Assembly: GCF_026619435.1 (NCBI RefSeq)
Contig: NZ_JAOVZQ010000001.1
Location: 4,223,501 to 4,287,500, forward strand
Reading direction: 5' to 3'
Source of the DNA: Hoeflea ulvae
GTDB lineage: Bacteria; Pseudomonadota; Alphaproteobacteria; Rhizobiales; Rhizobiaceae
DNA: 64,000 bases
Numbering within the stretch: the stretch's first letter is position 1; each line of letters begins with the position of its first letter. The notes beneath the pieces were generated by a model. That model was not told the origin of the DNA. It ran no database searches and worked only from the letters and a program-made list of their open reading frames with translations. A program made the translations under genes and the position numbers. This document shows, one piece after another, positions 25,306 through 33,872 of this stretch.

Positions 25306-26010
25306 ATGTCCGTATCGTCCCCATTGCGGGCCCTTGAACCACTCAACCGACCCTCGGTCGCCGACACCGTATTTGAGGAATTGCACAGTCAGATCCTTCT
25401 GCTGGAACTGCCGCCGGGAACCAAGATGTCGGAGGCGGAAGTCGCCAAGGCGCTCGGCGTGTCACGACAGCCGGTCCGGGATGCATTCTACCGCCTGTCG
25501 AAGCTCGGTTTCCTGTCGATCCGGCCACAACGCTCGACCATGGTTTCGCAGATTTCCTCGATCGGCGTGCTGCAGGCGCGCTTTGTGCGCAGCGCCATCG
25601 AAGCCGAAACCGTGCGCACCGCCTGCCGGATTCTCACCGAGGACGACCACGCCGCCCTGGATGTGATCCTTGAAAAGCAGCGCCAGGCGGTCAAGGACAA
25701 TGATCCGGTCGCCTTTCACGGCTTTGACGACCAGTTCCACAAGGAAATCTGCGAACGCGCCGGGCTGAGCTTTGCCTGGGACATCATCCGCGAAAACAAG
25801 GCGCATATGGACCGGGTGCGATTCCTGTCCCTGTCCTTCGCCTCCCAGGATGCGTTCAACGACCATCTGAAGGTGATGGAGGCCATCCGGGCCCGCGACG
25901 AAACCCAGGCGATGCACCACATGCGCATCCACCTCTCACGCATCAAGGAGCAGATCGTGCGCATAAGGGCTGACCATCTTCGCTATTTCGCCGACGAGCC
26001 CGACACATGA
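25306..26010 (+). CDS. GntR-family (FadR/FCD) regulator, probable uronate-regulon repressor
   Basis: 234-aa regulator: an N-terminal winged helix (about 20-85; MSEAEVAKALGVSRQPVRDAFYRL is the recognition part) and a C-terminal all-helical FCD ligand domain (DDQFHKEIC supplies the D...H metal/ligand residues). FCD-type GntR proteins such as UxuR and ExuR respond to uronates or their breakdown products. It is divergent from the uxaC operon and overlaps kdgK by 4 bp, so control of both is likely, with induction by a uronate or 2-keto-3-deoxygluconate. ATG 25306 follows GGAG by 8 nt; an upstream ATG at 25270 falls in the repeats and is rejected. Confidence 0.9.
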   Translation: MSVSSPLRALEPLNRPSVADTVFEELHSQILLLELPPGTKMSEAEVAKALGVSRQPVRDAFYRLSKLGFLSIRPQRSTMVSQISSIGVLQARFVRSAIEAETVRTACRILTEDDHAALDVILEKQRQAVKDNDPVAFHGFDDQFHKEICERAGLSFAWDIIRENKAHMDRVRFLSLSFASQDAFNDHLKVMEAIRARDETQAMHHMRIHLSRIKEQIVRIRADHLRYFADEPDT

Positions 26011-26903
26011 CGCGCCGGTTCCTGTCGATAGGCGAATGCATGGTCGAAATGGCGCCCACGGCCGACGGCACCTACAGCCTGGGCTTTGCCGGCGACACGC
26101 TCAACACCGCCTGGTATGCGCGCAAGATCTTCAATCCGGACTGGGATGTCGCCTATCTCACCGCGGTCGGCGACGACGCCATTTCGGGACGGATGGCCAG
26201 CTTCATCGCCGATGCCGGGATCGAGACCGAGTTCATCCGGAAAGTGCCGGGCTGCACCGTCGGGCTCTACCTCATCCAGCTCGACAATGGCGAGCGCAGC
26301 TTTGCCTATTGGCGCTCGGATTCGGCGGCACGCCGGCTGGCCAATGATACCGGCTTGCTCGACGCGGCACTGGCCAGTGCCAGCCTGATCTACCTCTCGG
26401 GCATCACCCTGGCGATCCTGTCACCGCAAAGCCGCACGGCGCTGTTTGACGCGCTGGCCACAGCCCGGCGCAACGGCGCCACCGTCGCATTCGACCCGAA
26501 CCTGCGATTGCGCCTGTGGGACAGCTCCGAGACCATGCGGCAGACGGTGATGGCGGCCGCGGGCGTCAGCGACATCCTGCTTCCCTCATTCGAGGACGAG
26601 GCGACCTTCTTTGGCGATGCGACACCGTCTGACACCGCCAGCCGCTATTCCGGCGCCGGCGTGCCGCTGATTGTGGTCAAGAATGGCGGCGGCGAGGTGC
26701 TGTCGCTCTGTCGCGGGCAGACCGGCAGCTTCACCCCGGCGAAGGTCGACAATGTCGTCGATTCGACCGCTGCCGGCGACAGCTTCAATGCCGCATTTCT
26801 GGCCAGCTATCTCGACTGCACCGATCTCGGGACGGCGATTGCCGCGGGCTCGGCCCTGGCGGCCCGGGTGATCACCAGGCGAGGTGCGCTGGTCGAGCTC
26901 TGA
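26007..26903 (+). CDS. kdgK: 2-keto-3-deoxygluconate kinase (PfkB family)
   Basis: 298-aa PfkB sugar kinase phosphorylating KDG, the product of UxuA and KduD, to 2-keto-3-deoxy-6-phosphogluconate. Seen: N-terminal IGECMVEMAP, the substrate region GFAGDTLNTAWYARK typical of KdgK, and the C-terminal signature DSTAAGDSFNAAF with catalytic Asp258. It overlaps gntR (ATGA), so kinase and regulator are coexpressed. The aldolase that would split the product is not in this window. Confidence 0.94.
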   Translation: MTRRFLSIGECMVEMAPTADGTYSLGFAGDTLNTAWYARKIFNPDWDVAYLTAVGDDAISGRMASFIADAGIETEFIRKVPGCTVGLYLIQLDNGERSFAYWRSDSAARRLANDTGLLDAALASASLIYLSGITLAILSPQSRTALFDALATARRNGATVAFDPNLRLRLWDSSETMRQTVMAAAGVSDILLPSFEDEATFFGDATPSDTASRYSGAGVPLIVVKNGGGEVLSLCRGQTGSFTPAKVDNVVDSTAAGDSFNAAFLASYLDCTDLGTAIAAGSALAARVITRRGALVEL

Positions 26904-26910
26904 GAACCAG

Positions 26911-26932
26911 TCCGGCAGGTCAGCCTGCCGGA
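26911..26932. terminator. Perfect inverted repeat between convergent kdgK and gntR/fadR genes
   Basis: TCCGGCAGG-TCAG-CCTGCCGGA fills the 29-bp gap between two convergent stops. It can form on either transcript; no U-tract is present on either side, so termination strength is uncertain. Confidence 0.5.
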
Positions 26933-27652
26933 TCACGACAGCTTGCTGGACAGCCTTTCAAAACCTTCCTTGATCACCTGCTCCATGGCGGAGGAGGCCG
27001 CATCCGCGTCCTTTCGCTCGATTGCCTCGACGATCAGGCGGTGCCGGTTCGCAGTGGCGACATGCCGGTCGGCCTCGCCATAGGGCGAGCTCATCTTGAA
27101 GCTGGTCACCAGCGCCGCCTCGATCAGATTGCCCACCGACAACATGAACGGATTGCCCGACGCCCCATGCAAGGCGAGATGGAATTTCAGATCCGCGAGC
27201 GCGAAATTCTCGTTGGAATCAGCGTTGCTCATCTCGTCGGCATATTTGTAGAGCTCGGCGATCTCGTCCTTGCTGGCCCGCTGTGCAGCCAGCCGGGCGG
27301 CATAGGGCTCGATCGCGTGCCGCATGTCGGAGAGATGCCTGAGAAAGGTCACGTCGACGCCGGTCTCGATGTGCCAGACCAGAACATCGGCATCGAACAT
27401 GTTCCAGTGCGAGCGGTTGGTGACCCGCGTGCCGATGCGGGCCTTGGGCACAATCATGCCCTTGGCCGTGAGTGTCTTCATCGCCTCGCGCAGCACCGTG
27501 CGGGAGACCCCGAAACGTTCCTCCAGCTCGTTGTCCTTGGGCAGCAGGGTTCCACAGGCATAGGTTCCCAGGACGATCTCCTTGCCAAGCTCGTTGACGA
27601 CAAAGGAGTGCTGGCTGCGACTTGCGCGTCCGGAAAATGTGGAAGTGAGCAA
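26933..27652 (-). CDS. FadR-subfamily GntR transcriptional regulator
   Basis: 239-aa regulator with an N-terminal winged helix (LPKDNELEERFGVSRTVLREAMKTL near 37-62) and a C-terminal FCD domain (DLKFHLALHGASGN near 150-165, with the Asp and His of the ligand/metal site). It is the last gene of the YtfQRT-YjfF-like operon, so it probably regulates that sugar transporter in response to its sugar or a sugar acid. The start is a TTG at 27652, 7 nt after AAGGAG; no better ATG is available. The upstream permease frame overlaps its first 175 bp in a different frame, which is probably an indel consequence. Confidence 0.87.
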   Translation of the reverse strand: MLTSTFSGRASRSQHSFVVNELGKEIVLGTYACGTLLPKDNELEERFGVSRTVLREAMKTLTAKGMIVPKARIGTRVTNRSHWNMFDADVLVWHIETGVDVTFLRHLSDMRHAIEPYAARLAAQRASKDEIAELYKYADEMSNADSNENFALADLKFHLALHGASGNPFMLSVGNLIEAALVTSFKMSSPYGEADRHVATANRHRLIVEAIERKDADAASSAMEQVIKEGFERLSSKLS

Positions 27653-28644
27653 CCGTGTTCTCCTTGGCCGGTTCTACCCCCGGCTGCGCGTCTCTTGCCC
27701 GTTGTCCAGACAAGGCCCTTCTGCAATACAATAAATGCGAAAAGCAACATGCCGATCAGAATTTTGGTCCACCAACTCGACAGCGTTCCGTCGAAGATGA
27801 TGTAGGTCTGTATAAGACCCATGATCAGAACGCCAATCAATGAGCCCGCGACAAATCCGCTGCCTCCGGTCAGCAATGTCCCGCCGATGACGACCGCGGC
27901 AATCGCATCAAGCTCGACGCCAACCGTCGCCAGCGAATAGCCCGCGGATGTGTAGATGGAAAACACGATCCCCGCCAAACCTGCCAGCAGTCCCGAAAGC
28001 GCATAAATCGCGATCGTGGTGCGCCCCAGCGACACCCCCATCAGCCCGGCGGTGTGGGCGCCGCCGCCGATCGCATAGACATTCATGCCGAAGCGGGTGC
28101 GGTGCGCCAGAACCATGCCGCCGGCAAACACCAAGAGCATCAGCCCGCCGATCAGCGTCAGCCGGCCCTTGCCGGGCATCAGCCAATACAGGCGTTGCAG
28201 GTAGTCGTAATACTCATGCGTGATCGGCACCGCATCGATCGACAGCACATAGGCCATGCCGCGGGCCAGGAACATCCCGGCCAGGGTGACGATGAAGGGC
28301 GGCATTTCCAGAAAATGGATGATCGCTCCCATGGCCGCGCCAAACAGGGTCGTCAGCATCAGCAGGAGCGCGAAGACGGCCAGCGGGTGTAGGCCGGTGT
28401 CGCGCAGGATCACGGCAATGAACACGCCCGAGAATGCGATCACCGATCCGACCGACAGATCGATGCCGCCCGAAATGATGACGAAGGTCATGCCGACCGC
28501 AACGATGCCCAAAAAGGCATTGTCGGTCAGCAGATTGCCGATCACCCGCGTCGACAGCATTGCCGGATATTGTGCGTAGCAGATCGCATAGGCCACCAGA
28601 AAGATCGCCAGCGTGGCAAGCAGGGGCAGAAAGCGCGCGTTCAT
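27478..28644 (-). CDS. Sugar ABC transporter permease (YjfF-like), C-terminus probably frame-extended
   Basis: Ribose/galactofuranose-type membrane permease paired with the preceding gene. About ten hydrophobic segments and the permease motif GIDLSVGSV are seen. As written the frame is 388 aa, but the transporter domain ends near residue 320 (FIVLQKGLVWTTGKRR) and the last 60 residues are read out of frame through the start of the next gene. Adding one G to the G5 run at 27677-27681 (C5 on the plus strand) would create TAG at 27676-27674. That gives a normal protein of about 323 aa ending 21 bp before the regulator's start (E. coli YjfF is 331 aa). The ATG at 28644 overlaps the previous stop (ATGA). 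Confidence 0.85.
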   Translation of the reverse strand: MNARFLPLLATLAIFLVAYAICYAQYPAMLSTRVIGNLLTDNAFLGIVAVGMTFVIISGGIDLSVGSVIAFSGVFIAVILRDTGLHPLAVFALLLMLTTLFGAAMGAIIHFLEMPPFIVTLAGMFLARGMAYVLSIDAVPITHEYYDYLQRLYWLMPGKGRLTLIGGLMLLVFAGGMVLAHRTRFGMNVYAIGGGAHTAGLMGVSLGRTTIAIYALSGLLAGLAGIVFSIYTSAGYSLATVGVELDAIAAVVIGGTLLTGGSGFVAGSLIGVLIMGLIQTYIIFDGTLSSWWTKILIGMLLFAFIVLQKGLVWTTGKRRAAGGRTGQGEHGCSLPHFPDAQVAASTPLSSTSLARRSSWEPMPVEPCCPRTTSWRNVSGSPARCCARR

Positions 28645-29669
28645 GGGACCACCGTTTCTTTCTCGGGCTCGGCCGCGACAGCCGGTTCACGGCTGAAAAA
28701 CACCAGCACAGTTCGCATCGTCGGAGATTGCAGAACCAGAATGATCAGGATGATGACCGCCTTGATGATCAGGTTGAACTCGGGCGGAAACCCCGACAGC
28801 AGAATGCCGGTATTGATGGATTGAATGATCAGCGCGCCGATCAGCGAGGCAATCAGCGAGAACCGGCCGCCAAGCAGCGACGTGCCACCCACGACCACCG
28901 CCAGGATCGCATCGAGTTCCAGCCACAATCCGGCATTGTTGGCATCGGCGCCGCGAATATCGGCTGCGGCGATGATCCCGGCCAGCGCGGCACACAGGCC
29001 CGAGGTCATGTAGACCGCGATCAGCAGAACGCGGGTATTGACCCCGGCCAATGTGCTGGCGCGCAGATTGATCCCGATCGCCTCGATCAGCATGCCCAGC
29101 GCCGAGCGCCGCACGATCAGCGTCACCAGCGCGCCGGCCAGCACGCCGATGATCACCGGCGTGGGGATGGTGAACAGCGATCCGGAACCGAAGAAGATCA
29201 GCCCTTCGTCGTTGAAGGTCAGGATGGCGCCCTCGGTGATCAGCTGCGCGATGCCGCGTCCCGCCACCATCAGGATCAGCGTCGCGACAATCGGCTGAAT
29301 GCCCAGCACCGCCACCAGAATGCCGTTCCACAACCCGCACAAAAGACCCGCAGCCAGCGCCATCGCCAGGGTGGCCGCCAGGCCATAGCCTTCGGTGATT
29401 CCCCAGGCGGCCATGGCGCCGCAAATGGCCATCACCGCGCCGACCGAGAGATCGATGCCGCGCGTGGCGATCACCAGGGTCATGCCGATGGCAAGCAGCG
29501 CCACCGGGGCGCCACGATTGAGGATGTCGATCGGGCTGCCATAAAGCCGGCCATTGGCAATCGAGATCTCGAAGAAGCCGGGATAGACGAAGGAAATCAG
29601 CCCGACGATGACGGCCAGCGTGATCAGTTGCGGCAGGATCCTGCGCAGAAAAGGGGCAAGCCCGGTCAC
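28641..29669 (-). CDS. Sugar ABC transporter permease (YtfT-like)
   Basis: 342-aa inner-membrane permease of the RbsC family, first of a heterodimeric pair with the YjfF-like gene. It carries the conserved GIDLSVGAVMAICGA segment and the GTSLLGGRFSLIASLIGALII C-terminal region. The start is GTG 29669, overlapping the ATPase stop as GTGA. In E. coli YtfQRT-YjfF imports galactofuranose; the same gene order here supports uptake of a related aldose, though alphaproteobacterial homologues may carry other pentoses or hexoses. Confidence 0.9.
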   Translation of the reverse strand: MTGLAPFLRRILPQLITLAVIVGLISFVYPGFFEISIANGRLYGSPIDILNRGAPVALLAIGMTLVIATRGIDLSVGAVMAICGAMAAWGITEGYGLAATLAMALAAGLLCGLWNGILVAVLGIQPIVATLILMVAGRGIAQLITEGAILTFNDEGLIFFGSGSLFTIPTPVIIGVLAGALVTLIVRRSALGMLIEAIGINLRASTLAGVNTRVLLIAVYMTSGLCAALAGIIAAADIRGADANNAGLWLELDAILAVVVGGTSLLGGRFSLIASLIGALIIQSINTGILLSGFPPEFNLIIKAVIILIILVLQSPTMRTVLVFFSREPAVAAEPEKETVVP

Positions 29670-31195
29670 GTGACGATCTCCTTTTCAGGCGCGGCGATGG
29701 CGCGGACCATATTGTCGGTGGTGATCTCGCCGCCGACCAGTTCGGCGACATGGTGCCGGTCACGCACGACGATGACCCGATGGCTGTAGGCGACAAGCTC
29801 ATCGAGTTCGGACGAGATCACCAGCAACGACATGCCTTCGACGCACAGCCCTTCGATCAGGCGGATGATCTCGGCATGGGCGCCGACATCGATGCCCCGG
29901 GTCGGCTCGTCGAGAATGAGAAAGGAGGGATTGGTCACCAGCCACCGCGCCAGCATCACCTTCTGCTGGTTGCCGCCCGACAGCAGGCCGACGGGTTTTT
30001 CCGCGTCGGAGGTGCGGATGTCGAGCTTGCGGATATAGTCATTGGCCATGGCCTTCTGCTCGCGGTCGGGAATGCGGCGCATCCAGCCAATCCGCGCCTG
30101 CAGGGCCAGCGCAATGTTCTCACGCACGCTCAGATCGGCGATCACCCCGTCGGTCTTGCGGTCTTCGGGGCAGAAGCCGAAGCCGGCTGCGATCGCGTCA
30201 CGGGGCGAATTCAGATGCAGCGCCGTCCCGTCAGCGCCCCTCGCCTCGCCGCTGTCATGATGGGCCACGCCAAACAGCACTTCGGCGGTCTCGGTGCGGC
30301 CTGAACCCAGCAGACCGGCAACACCGACCACTTCGCCGGCATGAATGGAAAGATCAAACGGCTCGATGCTGCCCTTGCGGCCAAAGCCGGTGAAACTCAG
30401 CCGCGGCGCGCCGGCCGCCATGTGGGTCTTTCCCTGCGGCCGGACTTCCTGCTCCAGTTCCCGGCCCAGCATGAGATTGACCAGATGGACCCGGTCGATC
30501 TCGCTGGTGGTTTCGGTCCCGACCAGCTGGCCATTGCGCAGCACGGTGATCCGGTCGGAGATCTCGAAGATCTGGTCGAGAAAATGCGAGATGAAGACAA
30601 TGCCGAGACTGCGCTGCTTGAGCGAGCGGACCACGTCAAACAGCATCCGGACTTCATGGGCGTCGAGGCTTGCCGTCGGCTCGTCGAGAATAAGCACCTT
30701 GCCCGACAACATGACCGCGCGGGCAATGGCGATGACCTGCTGCACGGCGACCGAATAGCTGCCCAGATTGCGCGTCACATCGATCTGCAGGTCATATTGC
30801 GCCAGGATCTCGCGGGCCCGCATGTTCATGGCGCGCGTGGAGATCATGCCGAACCGGGTCGGCTGGTGGCCGAGCGACAGGTTTTCCGCCACCGTCAGAT
30901 TGGCCAGCAGATTGACCTCCTGGTAAACCGTGCCGATGCCGTAGGCCTGGGCGTCAATCGTGCCCTTGGGATCGATTTCCGTCCCCTCGAGCAGAATTTC
31001 GCCGCCATCGCGCCGATAGGCGCCGGTCAGGCATTTGATCAGGGTGGACTTGCCGGCACCATTTTCCCCCAGAAGCGCGTGCACTTCCCCGGCCTGAAGC
31101 GCAAAATCCACGCCATCAAGCGCAATGGTGCCTGGAAATATCTTGCGTACACCCCGGGCGCGAAGCAGCGGTGGACTGGCGTCGCTCTGCCGCAT
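29666..31195 (-). CDS. Sugar ABC transporter double ATPase (YtfR/RbsA-like)
   Basis: 509-aa ATPase with two tandem nucleotide-binding domains that energises the YtfT/YjfF-like pair. N-half: Walker A GENGAGKST, a diverged signature SVAVQQ, Walker B LILDEPTASLD. C-half: degenerate Walker A (GLLGSGRTE), canonical LSGGNQQK, Walker B LILDEPTRGIDV. This asymmetry is normal for RbsA-type proteins, giving one competent ATP site. ATG 31195 follows GGGAGG by 5 nt; ATG 31246 is less likely. A strong hairpin separates it from the binding-protein gene upstream. Compare the split version of this ATPase at 33873-35356. Confidence 0.93.
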   Translation of the reverse strand: MRQSDASPPLLRARGVRKIFPGTIALDGVDFALQAGEVHALLGENGAGKSTLIKCLTGAYRRDGGEILLEGTEIDPKGTIDAQAYGIGTVYQEVNLLANLTVAENLSLGHQPTRFGMISTRAMNMRAREILAQYDLQIDVTRNLGSYSVAVQQVIAIARAVMLSGKVLILDEPTASLDAHEVRMLFDVVRSLKQRSLGIVFISHFLDQIFEISDRITVLRNGQLVGTETTSEIDRVHLVNLMLGRELEQEVRPQGKTHMAAGAPRLSFTGFGRKGSIEPFDLSIHAGEVVGVAGLLGSGRTETAEVLFGVAHHDSGEARGADGTALHLNSPRDAIAAGFGFCPEDRKTDGVIADLSVRENIALALQARIGWMRRIPDREQKAMANDYIRKLDIRTSDAEKPVGLLSGGNQQKVMLARWLVTNPSFLILDEPTRGIDVGAHAEIIRLIEGLCVEGMSLLVISSELDELVAYSHRVIVVRDRHHVAELVGGEITTDNMVRAIAAPEKEIVT

Positions 31196-31260
31196 CTGGG
31201 CCTCCCGAACAGTTGAAGTCTCATCATCCCTCTGTGCGCAGATCATGGCACATCAGCTCC

Positions 31261-31306
31261 CCGGCAAGAATGGCGGCCGGAGCATTCCCCGGCCGCCCTT
31301 TGCCGG
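31261..31306 (-). terminator. Long GC-rich hairpin between ytfQ-like and ytfR-like genes
   Basis: Outer arms CCGGCAA / TTGCCGG and inner arms GGCGGCCGG / CCGGCCGCC form an interrupted 16-bp stem right after the binding-protein stop. There is no U-tract on the minus strand, so it more likely protects the upstream mRNA from 3' decay than terminates. Confidence 0.6.
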
Positions 31307-31309
31307 ATC

Positions 31310-32272
31310 TCAGTAGCCGAGATCTTTCTTCTGCTCGTAGACAGCCATGGGGTCGTCTTTCATGGTGTAGAGCTTGGACTCGGTCTGGATAAATTTCGGC
31401 GGCATGGTGCCGTCCTTCATATAGGCTTCCAGCGCATCGAAGGCCGGACCTGCCATGTTCGGGGTCAGTTCCACCGTTGCATTGGCTTCACCCGCTGCCA
31501 TGGCCTGGAAAATGTCCGGCACGGCGTCGATTGAAACAACCAGGATGTCTTCGCCTGGCTTCAGACCGGCTTCCTTGATTGCCTGGATGGCGCCGACGGC
31601 CATGTCATCATTATGCGCGTAGAGCGCACAGATGTTCTTGCCGCTATCTTCGGCCTTGAGGAAGCTTTCCATGACTTCTTTACCCTTGGTGCGGGTAAAG
31701 TCGCCGGTCTGGCTGCGGATCAGCTTGACGTTGTCATGGCCGGCAATCGCCTGCTCGAACCCGTTCTTGCGGTCAATTGCCGGTGAAGAGCCGGTGGTGC
31801 CCTGCAATTCGACGACGTTGCAGTCCTTGCCTGCAAGCGTGTCGACCAGCCACTGGCCGGCGACGCTGCCCTCATGCACCAGGTCGGACCCGACGGCAGT
31901 CAGATACAGATCATCCGACGAATCCACCATGCGGTCGAGCAGGATGACCGGAATTTCGGCTTCCTTGGCTTCTTCCAGCACGGAATCCCAACCGGTTGCG
32001 ACAACCGGTGCGATCAGGATGGCGTCGACGCCCTGGGCGATGAACGACTTCAGCGCCTTGATCTGGTTTTCCTGCTTCTGCTGCGCATCGGCAAATTTCA
32101 GATCGATACCGCGATCCTTGGCCTGCTGAAGCGTCAGCGTGGTTTCCGCCGCACGCCAACCGGATTCGGATCCGATCTGCGAGAATCCGACAGTCTGCGC
32201 CAGGGCGCTGGACGACATGATGAGCATGGACGCGAGAACACCCGCTCCAAACATGGCTTTGGTAGATTTCAT
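31310..32272 (-). CDS. Sugar-binding periplasmic protein (YtfQ-like)
   Basis: 320-aa periplasmic binding protein, signal peptide about 1-25 (cleaved after SALA-Q). It is strongly similar from memory to E. coli YtfQ (galactofuranose binder) along the whole length: TVGFSQIGSESGWRAAE, AQGVDAILIAPVVATGW, NVVELQGTTG, ICALYAHNDDMAVGAIQAIKEAGLKPG and VELTPNMAGPAFDALE. First gene of the transporter operon, divergent from another sugar-binding-protein gene. The ligand is probably a furanose or pyranose aldose; the E. coli ligand is a reasonable first guess, not a proof. Confidence 0.93.
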   Translation of the reverse strand: MKSTKAMFGAGVLASMLIMSSSALAQTVGFSQIGSESGWRAAETTLTLQQAKDRGIDLKFADAQQKQENQIKALKSFIAQGVDAILIAPVVATGWDSVLEEAKEAEIPVILLDRMVDSSDDLYLTAVGSDLVHEGSVAGQWLVDTLAGKDCNVVELQGTTGSSPAIDRKNGFEQAIAGHDNVKLIRSQTGDFTRTKGKEVMESFLKAEDSGKNICALYAHNDDMAVGAIQAIKEAGLKPGEDILVVSIDAVPDIFQAMAAGEANATVELTPNMAGPAFDALEAYMKDGTMPPKFIQTESKLYTMKDDPMAVYEQKKDLGY

Positions 32273-32647
32273 AACTTCCTCCCGAAAAAAGGGCTCCTGC
32301 CCGGCGGCAATAAAATCATACTATATTATTTAAGTAAACACGCCGACCGTGCCTTATCGCATCCTGCACGCAACACCCCTATGCCGGGGATGACGGCAGG
32401 CATCTCGATACACGCGCGAAAAAATTCGATTAGCGGGGCACAAGGGTCACATCTGGTCTTGCCAAATTGAATTGCATATGAAAATAATTATCATATACGA
32501 AAGCTTACGTGCCGGAAAAGGGAGGAGTTCCGGCATCAAGACGCGGCCCGTGCCCGCGCCGCGCACCCGAATTCACATCATCCTCAATCTAATCCCTGTC
32601 ACCGTCGCCGGCGGCAGGAGGGCGCCATATCAACCGGGAGAAGAACC
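32273..32647. other. Divergent intergenic region between two sugar-transporter operons
   Basis: 375 bp with no convincing gene. It must hold both promoters. An AT-rich stretch (32310-32340) lies 40-70 bp upstream of the ytfQ-like start. Around 32475-32497 there is a dyad, CATATGA...TCATATA, with 9 nt between the arms, a plausible operator. A good ribosome site (GGGAGAAG) precedes the ATG at 32648. Short open frames here overlap the downstream gene and look spurious. Confidence 0.5.
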
Positions 32648-33817
32648 ATGTCCAAGATCAAGTATATTGTGCCGGCACTGCTGCTTGCGAGCAGCACTGC
32701 CTTTGCCGACGAGGCGCTTTACAAGGATTTGCCGGGCGAATTGTCCGGGCTTTATCTCGGCGCATCCTCGGAAATGTTTCCCTCCGCCTATGATGATTTC
32801 AAGGTGGCAGACGGCGACTGGAAATGGTGCCATTCGGAATCCTACCAGGGCAATCCCTGGCGCGTGACCGTCACCAATGAATTGAAGCGCCTGGTCGAGG
32901 GCCTGTCCGAGGCCGGCATCAATGCCACCTTCGAGATTTCAGATTCCAACGGTGATGTCGGCCAGCAGATCAACCAGATCCGCACCTTCATCGACCGCAA
33001 ATGCACCGTCATCACCTCCATCGTCAGCTCGTCGACGGCGCTCAACGACGCCATCAAGGCCGCCTATGATGCGGGCATTCCCTTCATCACCGCCGCCGGC
33101 GCGGTGACAAGCCCCTATGCGATCAATGTCGATTCCAATTACTACCGCTGGGGCTATGACATGATCAAAGCCATCGCCGGAACGGTCGGCGAAGACGCCA
33201 CCATCATGATGGTCGAAGGCCTTGCCGGTCACCCGATCGTGCTGCAGGAAAAAGCCGGCGCGGACGCGGCCCTGGCCGAGCATCCCGGCATCAAGGTGGC
33301 CCGCACCGTCAACGGCAACTGGACCGCCAATGTCACCAAGAGCGTGCTCCTGCAGGCGTTGGCCACCTATCCCGGCCAGATCGATGCGGTCTGGACCACC
33401 GGCTCGGAATCGCGCACCGTTGCCGAAGCCTTCAAGCAGGCCGGCCGCGATGCGCCGCTGATCACCGGCTCGATCACCGGCGACGCGCTGGGCTACTGGA
33501 ACGAGAACAAGGACACCTACCGCTTCGAAGGCCATGGCGTGCTGCCGCACATGACCGCGCAGACCCTGTTCCGCGCAGCCGTCCGCGTGCTGCAGGGCCA
33601 GGCGCCCAAGCTCAACACCCTGATGGTGCCGCTTCCGGTGATTTCAGGATCTGATCTGGCCGGCATGTATGAGAGCTGCATGACACCGGATGCCGTCTCG
33701 GTGTTCCCGGTTCCGGCCACCGACCCGCTGCCGGCCGATCAAATGGACGGGTATTTCAACAACCCTGCTCCGGTTCCCGGCTGGGATTACGCAAAGTCTC
33801 CCAAGGCTTGCAACTGA
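32648..33817 (+). CDS. Sugar ABC transporter substrate-binding protein (ribose type)
   Basis: 389-aa periplasmic binding protein of the ribose/galactose (Peripla_BP_4) class, signal peptide about 1-20 (STAFADEA). It is longer than typical RbsB and begins with an extra approx. 60-residue region (LPGELSGLYLGASSEMFPSAYDDFK) before the Rossmann-like half (NQIRTFIDRKCTVITSIVSSSTALNDAIKAAYDAGIPFITAAG). It heads an operon with two half-size ATPases and two permeases. The ligand is unknown; the downstream lactonase and CoA-transferase genes suggest a sugar or sugar acid. A hairpin follows the stop. Confidence 0.9.
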   Translation: MSKIKYIVPALLLASSTAFADEALYKDLPGELSGLYLGASSEMFPSAYDDFKVADGDWKWCHSESYQGNPWRVTVTNELKRLVEGLSEAGINATFEISDSNGDVGQQINQIRTFIDRKCTVITSIVSSSTALNDAIKAAYDAGIPFITAAGAVTSPYAINVDSNYYRWGYDMIKAIAGTVGEDATIMMVEGLAGHPIVLQEKAGADAALAEHPGIKVARTVNGNWTANVTKSVLLQALATYPGQIDAVWTTGSESRTVAEAFKQAGRDAPLITGSITGDALGYWNENKDTYRFEGHGVLPHMTAQTLFRAAVRVLQGQAPKLNTLMVPLPVISGSDLAGMYESCMTPDAVSVFPVPATDPLPADQMDGYFNNPAPVPGWDYAKSPKACN

Positions 33818-33829
33818 CGCCATCAATAC

Positions 33830-33855
33830 CCCGGTCCGGCGCAAGCCGGGCCGGG
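33830..33855 (+). terminator. Hairpin with GCAA tetraloop after binding-protein gene
   Basis: CCCGGTCCGGC-GCAA-GCCGGGCCGGG, an 11-bp stem with one G-U pair and a GNRA loop, follows the stop by 12 bp and precedes the ATPase gene by 17 bp. No U-run follows, so an mRNA-stabilising role is likelier than full termination. Confidence 0.6.
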
Positions 33856-33872
33856 CTTTGGGAATTCCGGTC

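Noticed and set aside
32472-32867. 131-aa open frame starting in the divergent spacer
   Set aside because: Overlaps the start of the binding-protein gene out of frame, lacks a ribosome site, and its translation has no recognisable domain.
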